Source of the DNA: RUG14199 sp964629225
Lineage (GTDB): Bacteria > Bacillota > Clostridia > Oscillospirales > CAG-272
Direction of reading: 5' to 3'
DNA: 64,000 nt
Assembly (NCBI GenBank): GCA_964629225.1
Contig: CAZVQC010000008.1
Coordinates: forward strand, 1-64,000
Made by a program: the position numbers and the translations under genes. Each line of letters starts with the position of its first letter. Position 1 is the first letter of the stretch. The notes under the pieces are model-generated. The model searched no databases. It worked only from the letters and a program-made list of their open reading frames with translations, and had not been told where the DNA came from. This document shows positions 46,475 through 54,815 of the stretch, piece by piece.

Positions 46475-47239
46475 ATGAACATACTTGAAGTATCCGGTCT
46501 CAAAAAGACCTACTCCGGACGTTTCGGAGCAAACCGCACGGAGGCACTTAAAAACGTCACCTTCAACGTCAAATGGGGAGAGTACGTGGCGGTCATGGGC
46601 GAATCCGGATCGGGAAAGACCACCCTTCTCAACATTCTCGCCTCCCTTGACCGCCCGTCCGGAGGAAAGGTGCTCCTTGACGGAGACGATATCTCCCGCA
46701 TCAAAAGCTCTGCCCTCTGCGAATTCAGGAGAGACAATCTTGGATTCGTCTTCCAAGAGTTCAACTTGCTTGACACCCTGTCGGTGGAGGACAATATCCT
46801 CCTCCCCCTTGTGCTTCAAAAGCGCAGTACGGAGGAGATGCGGGAAAGGCTCGCGCCCCTCGCTTTGAAATTCGGCATTTCGGACATCCTTAAAAAATAT
46901 CCCTATGAGATATCCGGCGGACAAAAACAGCGTGCCGCCGTCTGCAGGGCGCTCATCACCGACCCGAAGCTGATACTTGCGGATGAGCCCACCGGCGCTT
47001 TGGATTCCAGAGCATCCGATGAGCTTTTGAAACTCTTCGGGGAGATCAACAAAAGCAGTCATACGCTGCTGATGGTCACCCATTCCGTCAAAGCGGCAAG
47101 CACCGCCGAAAGAGTCCTCTTCATAAAAGACGGCGAGGTGTTCCACCAGCTTTTCAAGGGAGATGACGGAAACGAAGAATTCTACAAAAAGATCAGCGAC
47201 ACGCTGACTCTCCTTGCGACGGGCGGTGAGACGGTATGA
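46475..47239 (+). CDS. BceA-type ABC transporter ATPase
   Basis: 254 residues. Walker A GESGSGKTT, Q-loop FVFQEFNLLD, signature ISGGQKQRAAVCRALI, Walker B LILADEPTGALD and H-loop MVTHSVKAA. The sequence style is that of the BceA/MacB ATPase group. It overlaps the permease gene by 4 bp. Confidence 0.95.
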   Translation: MNILEVSGLKKTYSGRFGANRTEALKNVTFNVKWGEYVAVMGESGSGKTTLLNILASLDRPSGGKVLLDGDDISRIKSSALCEFRRDNLGFVFQEFNLLDTLSVEDNILLPLVLQKRSTEEMRERLAPLALKFGISDILKKYPYEISGGQKQRAAVCRALITDPKLILADEPTGALDSRASDELLKLFGEINKSSHTLLMVTHSVKAASTAERVLFIKDGEVFHQLFKGDDGNEEFYKKISDTLTLLATGGETV

Positions 47240-49284
47240 AGGGAATGTTCTATCCCAAATTCGCACTGTCGGGGATCAAAAACAATAAGCGGTTCTACCT
47301 GCCTTATATCCTGACCTGTGTCGGGATGATAATGATGTTCTACATAGTGAATTTTCTCGCAGTCAGCAAAGCCGTAGGATCGGTATCCGGCGGCGAGAAC
47401 GCACAGATGATGCTGAGGCTCGGAGCATGGGTGATCGCCATCTTTTCGGCGGCATTTCTCTTCTACTCAAATTCCTTTCTCATGAAAAGGAGAAAAAAAG
47501 AATTCGGACTCTACAACGTCCTCGGAATGGAAAAAAAGCACATCGGCATCATCCTTTTCTTTGAAGACTTCTTCGTATTTCTTTTCTCATCGGTGACCGG
47601 ACTCCTGTTCGGCATCCTGTTTTCAAAACTGTTCGAGCTCGGTCTCGTTCGAATGATCGGAGCAGACCCGTCCTTCGTATTTTCCGTATCACTTAAAAGG
47701 CTGACCTTCACGGTGGCGGTATTTGCGGTAATATTTTCCCTTCTGTTCTTGAATTCGATAAGACAGGTGAGATCGTCCGAGGCAATAGCGCTCTTAAACA
47801 GCGAGAGCGCAGGAGAGAAGCCCCCTCGTGCAAATTACGTTCTCGGCATCCTCGGAGTTCTGATACTCGCCGCAGCCTACTTCCTCGCAGTCAGCATCAA
47901 GGAACCGCTCTCCGCTCTCAGTCTGTTTTTCGTGGCGGTGATAATGGTCATCGTCGCCACCTACCTTATCATGATATCCGGCTCCGTCCTTCTCTGCCGT
48001 ATCCTTCAGAAAAACAAAAGATACTACTACAAGCCCGAACACTTCACCTCGGTATCCTCAATGAAATACCGAATGAAGCGAAACGGCGCAGGGCTTGCTT
48101 CCATTTGCATCTTGTCCACCATGGTACTTGTCATGATATCCTCCACCGCCAGTCTCTACTTCGGCGCAGAGGATGCCCTAAGGGAGCGATACCCGAAGGA
48201 TATCAACGTAGATCTCAATTTTCTGTCCCCCGATGCCGCAAATGACTCGGCAATCGACGGAATTTTGAAGACTATCGAAGATGAGAGCGAAAGATCCGGC
48301 ATTGTGGAGATATCTCCGGAATATTACCGCTGGTGCTCGTTCTACGGACTTCTTGAAAAAGACGGAAGCATCAACTTGGATCCAACGGAGGTCAACAATT
48401 TTTCGGCATCTGCTCTTGACTCCATCTGCGGATTCCGTTTCATTCCCGCCTCGGACTACAACAGGATAATGAACACAAAGCTTGACGTCAAGGAAGGAGA
48501 GGCACTCTACTTCACCTACCGATTCGACGAAAGCCCCGAACTTATCAAAGTCGGAAACACGCCTCTTACACTGACAAAAAAGGTCGAAAAGATCCCCACG
48601 AACGGCATCATGTCGGCGGATATCACCCCATCCCTTGTACTGATAGTGAAAGACCTGCCGTCGGCGCTGTCCTCCCTTGCAAATGAAAGTGACACGAGTG
48701 GTGACAGTATCGTTATGACGAAACTGAGCTACGGATTCGACTGCAAAGCCGACCGGGAAAAGCAGGAAAAACTCTGCGAGCGCCTTCTCGAAGTTTTCGG
48801 AACGTCGGAAGCCGAAAAACAGTTTGGGATAACATCAAAGGCCGTCGAATGCAGAGAGGCTGACAAAGGCGACTTTTTCGCTATCTTCGGAGGACTCTTC
48901 TATCTGGGAATAGTTCTCAGCATCGTATTCGTCATAGCCACCGTGCTGATGCTCTATTACAAGCAGGTGACCGAGGGGTACGAGGATGTGAAACGCTTCG
49001 AGATAATGCAGAAGATCGGAATGACCAAAAAAGATATCAAAAGAAGCGTCGCCTCTCAAATGAAGGTGGTATTTTTCCTGCCTTTGACGGCAGCACTGCT
49101 TCACCTCTGCTTTGCATTCCCCTTGGTAAAAAAACTGTTGACCCTCTTCAACCTCAACAACCTTCCCCTCTTCATCCTCTGCACGGCCGTTTCTTTTGCC
49201 GTCTTTACGGCGATGTACGCCGCAGTCTACCGGATAACGTCACGGGCATACGTGAGTATCGTGGCCCCAGCGGAGAAAAAATGA
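47236..49284 (+). CDS. BceB-type FtsX permease
   Basis: 682 residues with about ten membrane helices. The N-terminal part (KFALSGIKNNKRFYLPYILTCVGMIMMFY) and KRRKKEFGLYNVLGMEKKHIG fit BceB/YxdM permeases. A large extracellular domain of roughly 210 residues (about 315-525) follows, the usual sensor for cell-wall-active peptides. Expected role: resistance to a peptide antibiotic and signalling to the kinase upstream. Its stop overlaps the start of a tiny membrane-protein gene. Confidence 0.93.
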   Translation: MKGMFYPKFALSGIKNNKRFYLPYILTCVGMIMMFYIVNFLAVSKAVGSVSGGENAQMMLRLGAWVIAIFSAAFLFYSNSFLMKRRKKEFGLYNVLGMEKKHIGIILFFEDFFVFLFSSVTGLLFGILFSKLFELGLVRMIGADPSFVFSVSLKRLTFTVAVFAVIFSLLFLNSIRQVRSSEAIALLNSESAGEKPPRANYVLGILGVLILAAAYFLAVSIKEPLSALSLFFVAVIMVIVATYLIMISGSVLLCRILQKNKRYYYKPEHFTSVSSMKYRMKRNGAGLASICILSTMVLVMISSTASLYFGAEDALRERYPKDINVDLNFLSPDAANDSAIDGILKTIEDESERSGIVEISPEYYRWCSFYGLLEKDGSINLDPTEVNNFSASALDSICGFRFIPASDYNRIMNTKLDVKEGEALYFTYRFDESPELIKVGNTPLTLTKKVEKIPTNGIMSADITPSLVLIVKDLPSALSSLANESDTSGDSIVMTKLSYGFDCKADREKQEKLCERLLEVFGTSEAEKQFGITSKAVECREADKGDFFAIFGGLFYLGIVLSIVFVIATVLMLYYKQVTEGYEDVKRFEIMQKIGMTKKDIKRSVASQMKVVFFLPLTAALLHLCFAFPLVKKLLTLFNLNNLPLFILCTAVSFAVFTAMYAAVYRITSRAYVSIVAPAEKK

Positions 49285-49436
49285 TGAAAGAAACAAAAAC
49301 GGTACTGTCAAAGGTCCTCGGCATCGTCGGGATGGCGGTAGCCGTGATACTTGCAATACCGACCATACTTCTCACCGCTCTCATCGCCATAATAAAAAAA
49401 GTCACCGAAAAAGCCGCACGCAGTCTTCTTAAGTGA
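49281..49436 (+). CDS. Small single-span membrane protein of the Bce-like operon
   Basis: A 51-codon frame starts at 49281 (ATGATG), overlapping the permease stop as ATGA, a sign of coupled translation. It reads MMKETKTVLSKVLGIVGMAV, then one hydrophobic helix (VILAIPTILLTALIAIIKK) and a basic end (KAARSLLK). No family is recognised. Its place at the end of the module suggests a small accessory or regulatory subunit of the transporter or kinase. Confidence 0.65.
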   Translation: MMKETKTVLSKVLGIVGMAVAVILAIPTILLTALIAIIKKVTEKAARSLLK

Positions 49437-49526
49437 CTTGAGAAAAAAATAGGAAAGTTTTCCCCATCGACGTTATTTTCTCCCATTCAAGGCTACAATA
49501 GCAATAAAACAATGGGAGGAACCAAA

Positions 49527-50063
49527 ATGGAACTCAAGGGATCAAAAACAGAACAAAACCTGATGACCGCATTTGCCGGAGAATCGGAGGCGAGAAACAA
49601 GTACTCCTACTTCGCCGCCAAAGCAAAAAAAGACGGCTTTGAGCAGATAGCGGAGATATTCTCCGAAACCGCATCAAATGAGATGGCACACGCCAAACTG
49701 TGGTATGAACTTCTCAACGGCGAAGTGGGAGACACCAAAGGGAATCTCATTTCGGCGGCAGAAGGCGAGCATTTCGAATGGTACGATATGTACGCCCGTA
49801 TGGAGAAGGAAGCACGGGAGGAGGGCTTCGACCAAATAGCCTTTCTCTTCAAAGCGGTTGCCGACATTGAAAAGCTTCACGAGGAACGTTTCAGAAAACT
49901 CGTCGAGAACCTGGGCGGCGGAAAAGTATTCACGAAAGATGGCGACCGGATCTGGATCTGCCGCAACTGCGGGCACATAGTCATCGAGAAAAGTGCCCCT
50001 GCCGTCTGTCCGGTCTGCCGTCATCCTAAAGCATTCTTCCAGATAAAAGCGGAAAACTATTAA
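49527..50063 (+). CDS. Rubrerythrin
   Basis: Start at 49527 (MELKGSKTEQNLMTAFAGES) follows GGGAGG; 178 residues. The diiron four-helix part has FAGESEARNKYSYF, ASNEMAHAKLWYE and VADIEKLHEERF. The C-terminal rubredoxin-like part has ICRNCGHIVI and CPVCRHPKAFF with four cysteines. It reduces peroxide in anaerobes. Monocistronic. Confidence 0.96.
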   Translation: MELKGSKTEQNLMTAFAGESEARNKYSYFAAKAKKDGFEQIAEIFSETASNEMAHAKLWYELLNGEVGDTKGNLISAAEGEHFEWYDMYARMEKEAREEGFDQIAFLFKAVADIEKLHEERFRKLVENLGGGKVFTKDGDRIWICRNCGHIVIEKSAPAVCPVCRHPKAFFQIKAENY

Positions 50064-50067
50064 AAAA

Positions 50068-50090
50068 CGCCCGGACGTTGAGTCCGGGCG
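50068..50090. terminator. Bidirectional terminator between rubrerythrin and clpB
   Basis: A 9-bp GC-rich stem (50068-50076 with 50082-50090), 5-nt loop, with T5 on the plus strand and T6 on the minus strand. Confidence 0.9.
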
Positions 50091-50095
50091 CCTTT

Positions 50096-52693
50096 TTATT
50101 CTGTGACGGAAAAGCCGTTTCCGTCACAGTCCACAGTGAGCTCGCTTCCCGGTGCGATATCCTTCGAAAGTATCTCACGGGCGAGAAGAGTCTCGATGTT
50201 TTTCTGAATGTATCTCTTCAGCGGACGTGCGCCGTAGACGGGATCGTAGCCGTTTTCTACAATTGCCTTCTTGGCGTTTTCGGTGAGCTTCACGGAAAGT
50301 TCCTTTTCCGAGAGCCGTCCGTCAAGATCCTTCAAAAGAAGATCGACTATCTTCGAGATATCCTCTTTGGTCAGGGGCTTGTAGAAGACGGTCTCATCAA
50401 GACGGTTGAGGAATTCCGGACGGAATGAATGGCGAAGCAGTTCTTCCACCTTACCCTTTGCCTCCTCGGTTATGCTGCCGTCGGGGCCGATGCCCTCAAG
50501 AAGATAGGAGGAACCGAGATTCGATGTCAGTATTATGACGGTGTTCTTAAAATCCACGCATCTTCCTTGAGAGTCCGTGATCCTACCGTCGTCAAGTATC
50601 TGAAGAAGGATGTTGAAAACGTCCGGATGAGCTTTTTCGATCTCATCAAAGAGCACTACCGAATAAGGTCTGCGTCTCACCGCCTCCGTCAGTTGACCGC
50701 CCTCTTCGTATCCGACATATCCCGGAGGCGCTCCGATGAGACGGGACACGGAGAATTTCTCCATGTATTCGGTCATGTCGATGCGCACGATGTTCTTCTC
50801 ATCATCAAAGAGAGTAGCCGCAAGGGTCTTTGCAAGTTCGGTCTTACCGACACCGGTAGGGCCGAGGAAAAGGAACGATCCGATGGGTCTTGAAGTGTTT
50901 CGTATTCCGGCACGGCTGCGAAGTATCGCATCGGACACCTTGGACACAGCCTCATCCTGACCGATAACACGCCGGTGAAGAACATCCTCCAAATGAAGGA
51001 TCTTCTCCCTTTCGCTCTCCATAAGTCGGGATACCGGTATCCCCGTCCAACGCTCCACGATGGCGGCGATATCCTCCTCACCCACACGGTCTTGAAGCAA
51101 GGAGCTCTTCTTTCCCTCCTCGGCCTTCTTTTCTTCCTCCTCAAGCTGCTTTTGAAGAGTCGGAAGCCGTCCGTACTTTATCTCAGCTGCCTTTGCAAGA
51201 TCGTAGTTCCTTTCGGCGCGCTCCATCTCCGCATTGCATCCTTCTATCTCCTCACGGAGCTTTTGTACCTTTTCGATTGCCGTCTTCTCATTGTCCCACT
51301 TTGCCTTGAGCTTGAAGAATTCCTCCCTCATCTCGGCAAGTTCTGCCTGTATCTCCGAAAGATGCTCTGCCGAAAGGCGGTCATTTTCCTTTTTCAGTGC
51401 CGCCTCCTCGATCTCATGCTGGATTATCTTTCTTCTTAACACGTCAAGCTCCGTAGGCATGGAATCTATTTCGCAGCGAAGCATCGCACAAGCCTCGTCC
51501 ACAAGGTCAATAGCCTTGTCCGGCAAAAATCTGTCGGTGATGTAGCGGTTTGAAAGAGTCGCCGCCGCAATTATTGCATTGTCCGCTATCTTTACGCCAT
51601 GGTAGACCTCGTACCTCTCCTTAAGTCCCCGAAGTATCGCAACGGTATCCTCCACCGTAGGTTCCCCCACGAGCACCGGCTGGAATCTCCTCTCCAGTGC
51701 CTGATCCTTCTCAATGTATTGGCGGTACTCGTCAAGAGTGGTGGCGCCGATGCAGTGAAGCTCTCCGCGGGCAAGCATGGGCTTCAGGATGTTGCCGGCA
51801 TCCATAGCGCCTTCGGTCTTTCCCGCTCCCACGATAGTGTGAAGCTCGTCGATGAATAGGATTATCCTGCCGTCGCTCTTCCGTATCTCCTCAAGAACGG
51901 CCTTGAGCCTTTCCTCGAACTCTCCCCTGAACTTAGCACCGGCGATAAGAGCGCCCATGTCAAGGGAAAAGACCGTCTTATCCTTGAGATTTGCCGGAAC
52001 GTCTCCGTTGACTATCCTTTGGGCAAGCCCCTCGGCAATGGCAGTCTTACCGACACCGGGCTCGCCGATGAGAACCGGGTTGTTCTTAGTCTTTCGGCTC
52101 AGTATCCTCATTACGTTTCTTATCTCTTCATCCCTGCCGATGACCGGGTCAAGCTTCTGCGCCCTCGCCCTTTCCACAAGGTCAACGCCGTACTTTTTAA
52201 GTGCGTCGTAGGTGCTTTCCGGATCGTCAGAGGTGACTCTGGTATTTCCCCTCACTTCAGACAAAGCTTTTAGAAAGGCCTCCTTCTTAACGGAGTATTT
52301 CGAAAGAAGCTCCTTCACTGTCCTTCCTCCCTCCTCGATGAGAGCGAGGAAAAGATGTTCAACGGAAACGTATTCGTCCTTCATGGAATCTGCAATCTTT
52401 TCGCTTTTGTTAAGTGCCCTGTCGGTATCTCCGGAAACGTAGATCTTGCCCTCTTCTCTTGCTCCTCCGCTGACCTTCGGCAGCTTGTCCACCTCGGTCT
52501 TAGCAGAGGAAAGAAACCGATCTGCATCCACCTGCATCTTCCTAAGAAGTTCCGGTATCAGACCGTCTCCATCGTCCGCTAAAGCGAGTAAAAGATGGAT
52601 AGGCTCCAATTGCGGATTTGAATACTCCACCGTAAGATCCTGAGAACGGCGGATCGCCTCAAGGGACTTTTGTGTGAATTTTTGAATGTTCAT
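50096..52693 (-). CDS. clpB: ClpB protein-disaggregating ATPase
   Basis: 865 residues. N domain ([15 protein letters not shown]). AAA-1 has [18 protein letters not shown] and [25 protein letters not shown]. The long middle coiled coil (about 400-540) is present, as is the AAA-2 region: [30 protein letters not shown] and the ending [11 protein letters not shown]. It rescues aggregated proteins with DnaK. A CIRCE element upstream shows HrcA-type heat-shock control. Confidence 0.98.
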   Translation of the reverse strand: MNIQKFTQKSLEAIRRSQDLTVEYSNPQLEPIHLLLALADDGDGLIPELLRKMQVDADRFLSSAKTEVDKLPKVSGGAREEGKIYVSGDTDRALNKSEKIADSMKDEYVSVEHLFLALIEEGGRTVKELLSKYSVKKEAFLKALSEVRGNTRVTSDDPESTYDALKKYGVDLVERARAQKLDPVIGRDEEIRNVMRILSRKTKNNPVLIGEPGVGKTAIAEGLAQRIVNGDVPANLKDKTVFSLDMGALIAGAKFRGEFEERLKAVLEEIRKSDGRIILFIDELHTIVGAGKTEGAMDAGNILKPMLARGELHCIGATTLDEYRQYIEKDQALERRFQPVLVGEPTVEDTVAILRGLKERYEVYHGVKIADNAIIAAATLSNRYITDRFLPDKAIDLVDEACAMLRCEIDSMPTELDVLRRKIIQHEIEEAALKKENDRLSAEHLSEIQAELAEMREEFFKLKAKWDNEKTAIEKVQKLREEIEGCNAEMERAERNYDLAKAAEIKYGRLPTLQKQLEEEEKKAEEGKKSSLLQDRVGEEDIAAIVERWTGIPVSRLMESEREKILHLEDVLHRRVIGQDEAVSKVSDAILRSRAGIRNTSRPIGSFLFLGPTGVGKTELAKTLAATLFDDEKNIVRIDMTEYMEKFSVSRLIGAPPGYVGYEEGGQLTEAVRRRPYSVVLFDEIEKAHPDVFNILLQILDDGRITDSQGRCVDFKNTVIILTSNLGSSYLLEGIGPDGSITEEAKGKVEELLRHSFRPEFLNRLDETVFYKPLTKEDISKIVDLLLKDLDGRLSEKELSVKLTENAKKAIVENGYDPVYGARPLKRYIQKNIETLLAREILSKDIAPGSELTVDCDGNGFSVTE

Positions 52694-52829
52694 ATTACTT
52701 CCCCTTTCTTTGTACTAGTGCAGGGGTGGGACGGTCCATACCATACCGTCCTCCTATTTCATCCTGCAACCTAATTATACTTCGAAAAATCACACAATTA
52801 TTCATGCTTGTGTTTCCTAGTTGTTAATT

Positions 52830-52856
52830 TTAGCACTCTTTAATCGAGAGTGCTAA
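52830..52856. promoter_or_regulatory. CIRCE element (HrcA operator) upstream of clpB
   Basis: TTAGCACTC, nine bases, GAGTGCTAA: a perfect CIRCE inverted repeat. A TAAAAT box read from the minus strand lies within one arm, so HrcA binding would cover the clpB promoter. The start codon is about 137 bp downstream; an inverted repeat (GGACGG..CCGTCC, 52726-52753) lies in the leader. Confidence 0.95.
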
Positions 52857-52859
52857 AAC

Positions 52860-53158
52860 GAGACATTGCCGACCGTATCTCCTTTCCCCAGCGAAGACCG
52901 ACTCAATAAAAAGTATCCTCCGATCTCGGAAGAAGCCCCATTCTTTGCATGACCGTCAAAAACGCCCATGAGCATCATTTCAACCGACAAAAAAGGGCTT
53001 GAACATCCTGTCAAGCCCCATTTTTTCTTTTACCGCTCTTGAAAGATCCAACGCCGATCCGGCCCCCTCTGCTTTCAAAATACTCCGCCAACGGTCGATC
53101 TCGCAATTGAGCCGAACGTCTCGTTCGATCCCTTACTTCGCCGTACAGAGGACGAAAA
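52860..53158. other. Interval between clpB leader and the YwlG-family gene
   Basis: Apart from the terminator at 52995-53018, I see no gene or structured element in these 300 bp. Confidence 0.5.
52995..53018. terminator. Terminator of the YwlG-family gene
   Basis: GGGCTTGA and TCAAGCCC form an 8-bp stem (52995-53002 with 53011-53018) with T-rich tails on both strands. On the minus strand it follows the YwlG-family gene by about 140 bp. Confidence 0.65.
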
Positions 53159-53767
53159 CTACCTTACCTCGGGATATCCGTCCTTCAGCCCATCATCGTA
53201 GCATGCCCTCTCGCCGCCGATGAACTTCGGCCTCACCCTTGCCGCAAGCACTATAGCCTCACCTATCCTGTCCTGCTTGAGCCGAAGAGGTACCGCCACT
53301 TTTTTAAGATGCATCCCGATCAAAGTCCCGCCTATGTCAAGACCTCCGTCTGCTCGTATCTCCTCAAGCGCCACCGGCGATGAAAAATGCCGGTACGCCG
53401 CCGTGGCAAAGGAGCCGCCCGCCTTCGGCATCGGAACTACGTTCACAATATCCGCATAGGGAAAAGCATCCCTCTCCACGATAAGAGCCCGATTCAAATG
53501 CTCACAGCACTGAGCCGCAATGAAGATACCGAGGGGAGAAAAAACCGAATCAAGCCCCTCAAATACCGCCTCCGCCAACTCATATACGGAGTTCTCCCCC
53601 GGATGCATCCCCACTATCTCACTGGTGCTGCACCCGATAACCACAGTATTCCCGCTCCTAAGATGAGCAAGGGAAACAAGCTCCTCCGCAGCATGAGCCG
53701 CCTCCCGCTTCACCCGTTCAATAAGTTCCATAGAACCGCCCTTACAAAGCATCTCTTCTGTCACCAT
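53159..53767 (-). CDS. UPF0340 / YwlG-family protein
   Basis: The start at 53767 (MVTEEMLCKGGSMELIERVK) has GGTGGTG upstream; the longer open frame upstream is low-quality sequence. 202 residues. Family landmarks: GNTVVIGCSTSEIVGMHPG, FIAAQCCEHLNRALIVERDA, VVPMPKAGGSFATAAYRHF, and the ending MHLKKVAVPLRLKQDRIGEAIVLAARVRPKFIGGERA. The function of this widespread Gram-positive family is not established. Confidence 0.9.
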   Translation of the reverse strand: MVTEEMLCKGGSMELIERVKREAAHAAEELVSLAHLRSGNTVVIGCSTSEIVGMHPGENSVYELAEAVFEGLDSVFSPLGIFIAAQCCEHLNRALIVERDAFPYADIVNVVPMPKAGGSFATAAYRHFSSPVALEEIRADGGLDIGGTLIGMHLKKVAVPLRLKQDRIGEAIVLAARVRPKFIGGERACYDDGLKDGYPEVR

Positions 53768-54042
53768 AATAACACCACCGAAAAAGACCCTTTCGTCCCA
53801 AATAACAAATAAAAAACTAAGAAGCAAAGCACACGGCAGTGACCGAGAATAGCTCCAAAACACCAATCGCCGCCGCATTACCCCACCATTATAATACCTT
53901 CCGCAGAAAATTACAATACCCACTCCCAAATTACCGCCTGCCTGTGTGCAATTACGAAAGCGACAACCTGAAAAAGCAGAAAACACTCGCCACCCCAACA
54001 ACACTTACCCACTTTCATTCTTCCGTTTCACCGACTGCGTTC
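53768..54042. other. Interval without a recognisable gene
   Basis: About 270 bp upstream of the YwlG-family gene. Open frames exist but show no ribosome sites or family resemblance. I see no clear promoter. Confidence 0.45.
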
Positions 54043-54075
54043 ACCAAAAAAAGAGCCCGAGGGCTCTTTTTTGGT
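54043..54075. terminator. Terminator at the end of the Feo operon
   Basis: An A-rich arm plus GAGCCC (54043-54058) pairs with GGGCTC plus a T run (54061-54075). It lies about 85 bp beyond the HMA-domain gene on the minus strand and works in either direction. Confidence 0.75.
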
Positions 54076-54158
54076 ATCATTCATTTCATTTTTTCATTCG
54101 GTGGTTTCTCTGTCGGTTAGTTTCAATTTTCGGTTCGATTTTCCGTTTTTCGGGGTGC

Positions 54159-54458
54159 CTAATTGTGTTTCGAATGCGCCCTTACGGTTCCGTCACGCAT
54201 TTTTTTGAAGAGGAAGCGGTGCTTTTTGCCGTCGGGGAGCTGCTCTGTATTTTGCGAGAGCATACTGTAGCCGAGGGAGGAGAGGACACTGCTCAGTTTT
54301 TCAATGTCGAGTTCCTCCTCACAGCGGATCACGATCTCGCCGTTTTTACGGGATGACTTGACACTTTTTACTTTGAAACTGCTTCTTATCGCATCATTGA
54401 CGTGGGACTCACACATGGAGCACATCATACCATCCACTTTAAGAGTTATCTTGAACAC
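54159..54458 (-). CDS. Heavy-metal-associated (HMA) domain protein
   Basis: A GTG at 54458 (MFKITLKVDGMMCSMCESHV) has AGGGTGG upstream at better distance than the GTG at 54470. 99 residues. The ferredoxin-like HMA fold has the metal motif GMMCSMCESHV (CxxC), followed by a charged C-terminal tail (LPDGKKHRFLFKKMRDGTVRAHSKHN). Probably a metal chaperone or sensor domain. It is last in the Feo operon, which points to iron or another transition metal. Confidence 0.82.
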   Translation of the reverse strand: MFKITLKVDGMMCSMCESHVNDAIRSSFKVKSVKSSRKNGEIVIRCEEELDIEKLSSVLSSLGYSMLSQNTEQLPDGKKHRFLFKKMRDGTVRAHSKHN

Positions 54459-54588
54459 CGTTTCTACCACCCTTCTTTATTTTTCCAAGCCGTCGGGACA
54501 GGCGCAGAAGGAAGCTCTTCAAAACGGTCACCGCAAGTAGTGACAGCATCAATATGCCGGCGGCGACTGCCGCAGTCAGAGTTTCCAT
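54439..54588 (-). CDS. Small membrane protein in the Feo operon
   Basis: A 49-codon frame beginning METLTAAVAAGILMLSLLAV and continuing with a basic segment (RLSRRLGKIKKGGRNG). One hydrophobic helix is followed by a positive tail. It overlaps the start of the HMA gene. No family is recognised. A spaced AAGGCA lies upstream, which is a weak ribosome site. Confidence 0.5.
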   Translation of the reverse strand: METLTAAVAAGILMLSLLAVTVLKSFLLRLSRRLGKIKKGGRNGVQDNS

Positions 54589-54606
54589 TTGCCTTGTCCC
54601 TTTCTT

Positions 54607-54786
54607 TTATTTTTGCTCCGTCTTGTGGCAGGAGCCTGCCATAGCGCAATTGGCGCAGTTACACCCGCAGGTGGATCTGCCCTTTTTCTTTTCGATTATG
54701 ATGCTTGCCGTCACTGCCGCAAGTATTGCCGCAAGGGCAAGGCAAATGAGGACTGTCGCAATATTACCTGTTATCCACGATATCAT
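54607..54786 (-). CDS. FeoB-associated cysteine-rich membrane protein
   Basis: 59 residues: a single N-terminal membrane helix (IATVLICLALAAILAAVTAS) and a cytoplasmic tail with five cysteines (STCGCNCANCAMAGSCHK). This is the small FeoB-associated Cys-rich family found just behind feoB in many Firmicutes, perhaps an FeoC analogue or metal donor. It starts 30 bp after feoB, with GGAG upstream. Confidence 0.85.
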   Translation of the reverse strand: MISWITGNIATVLICLALAAILAAVTASIIIEKKKGRSTCGCNCANCAMAGSCHKTEQK

Positions 54787-54815
54787 GATACGAGGCTCCT
54801 TTCACAAGCTCAATT

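Noticed and set aside
53767..54004. N-terminal extension of the YwlG-family protein
   Set aside because: The extra 79 residues have no family match and no ribosome site; the inner ATG at 53767 has GGTGGTG.
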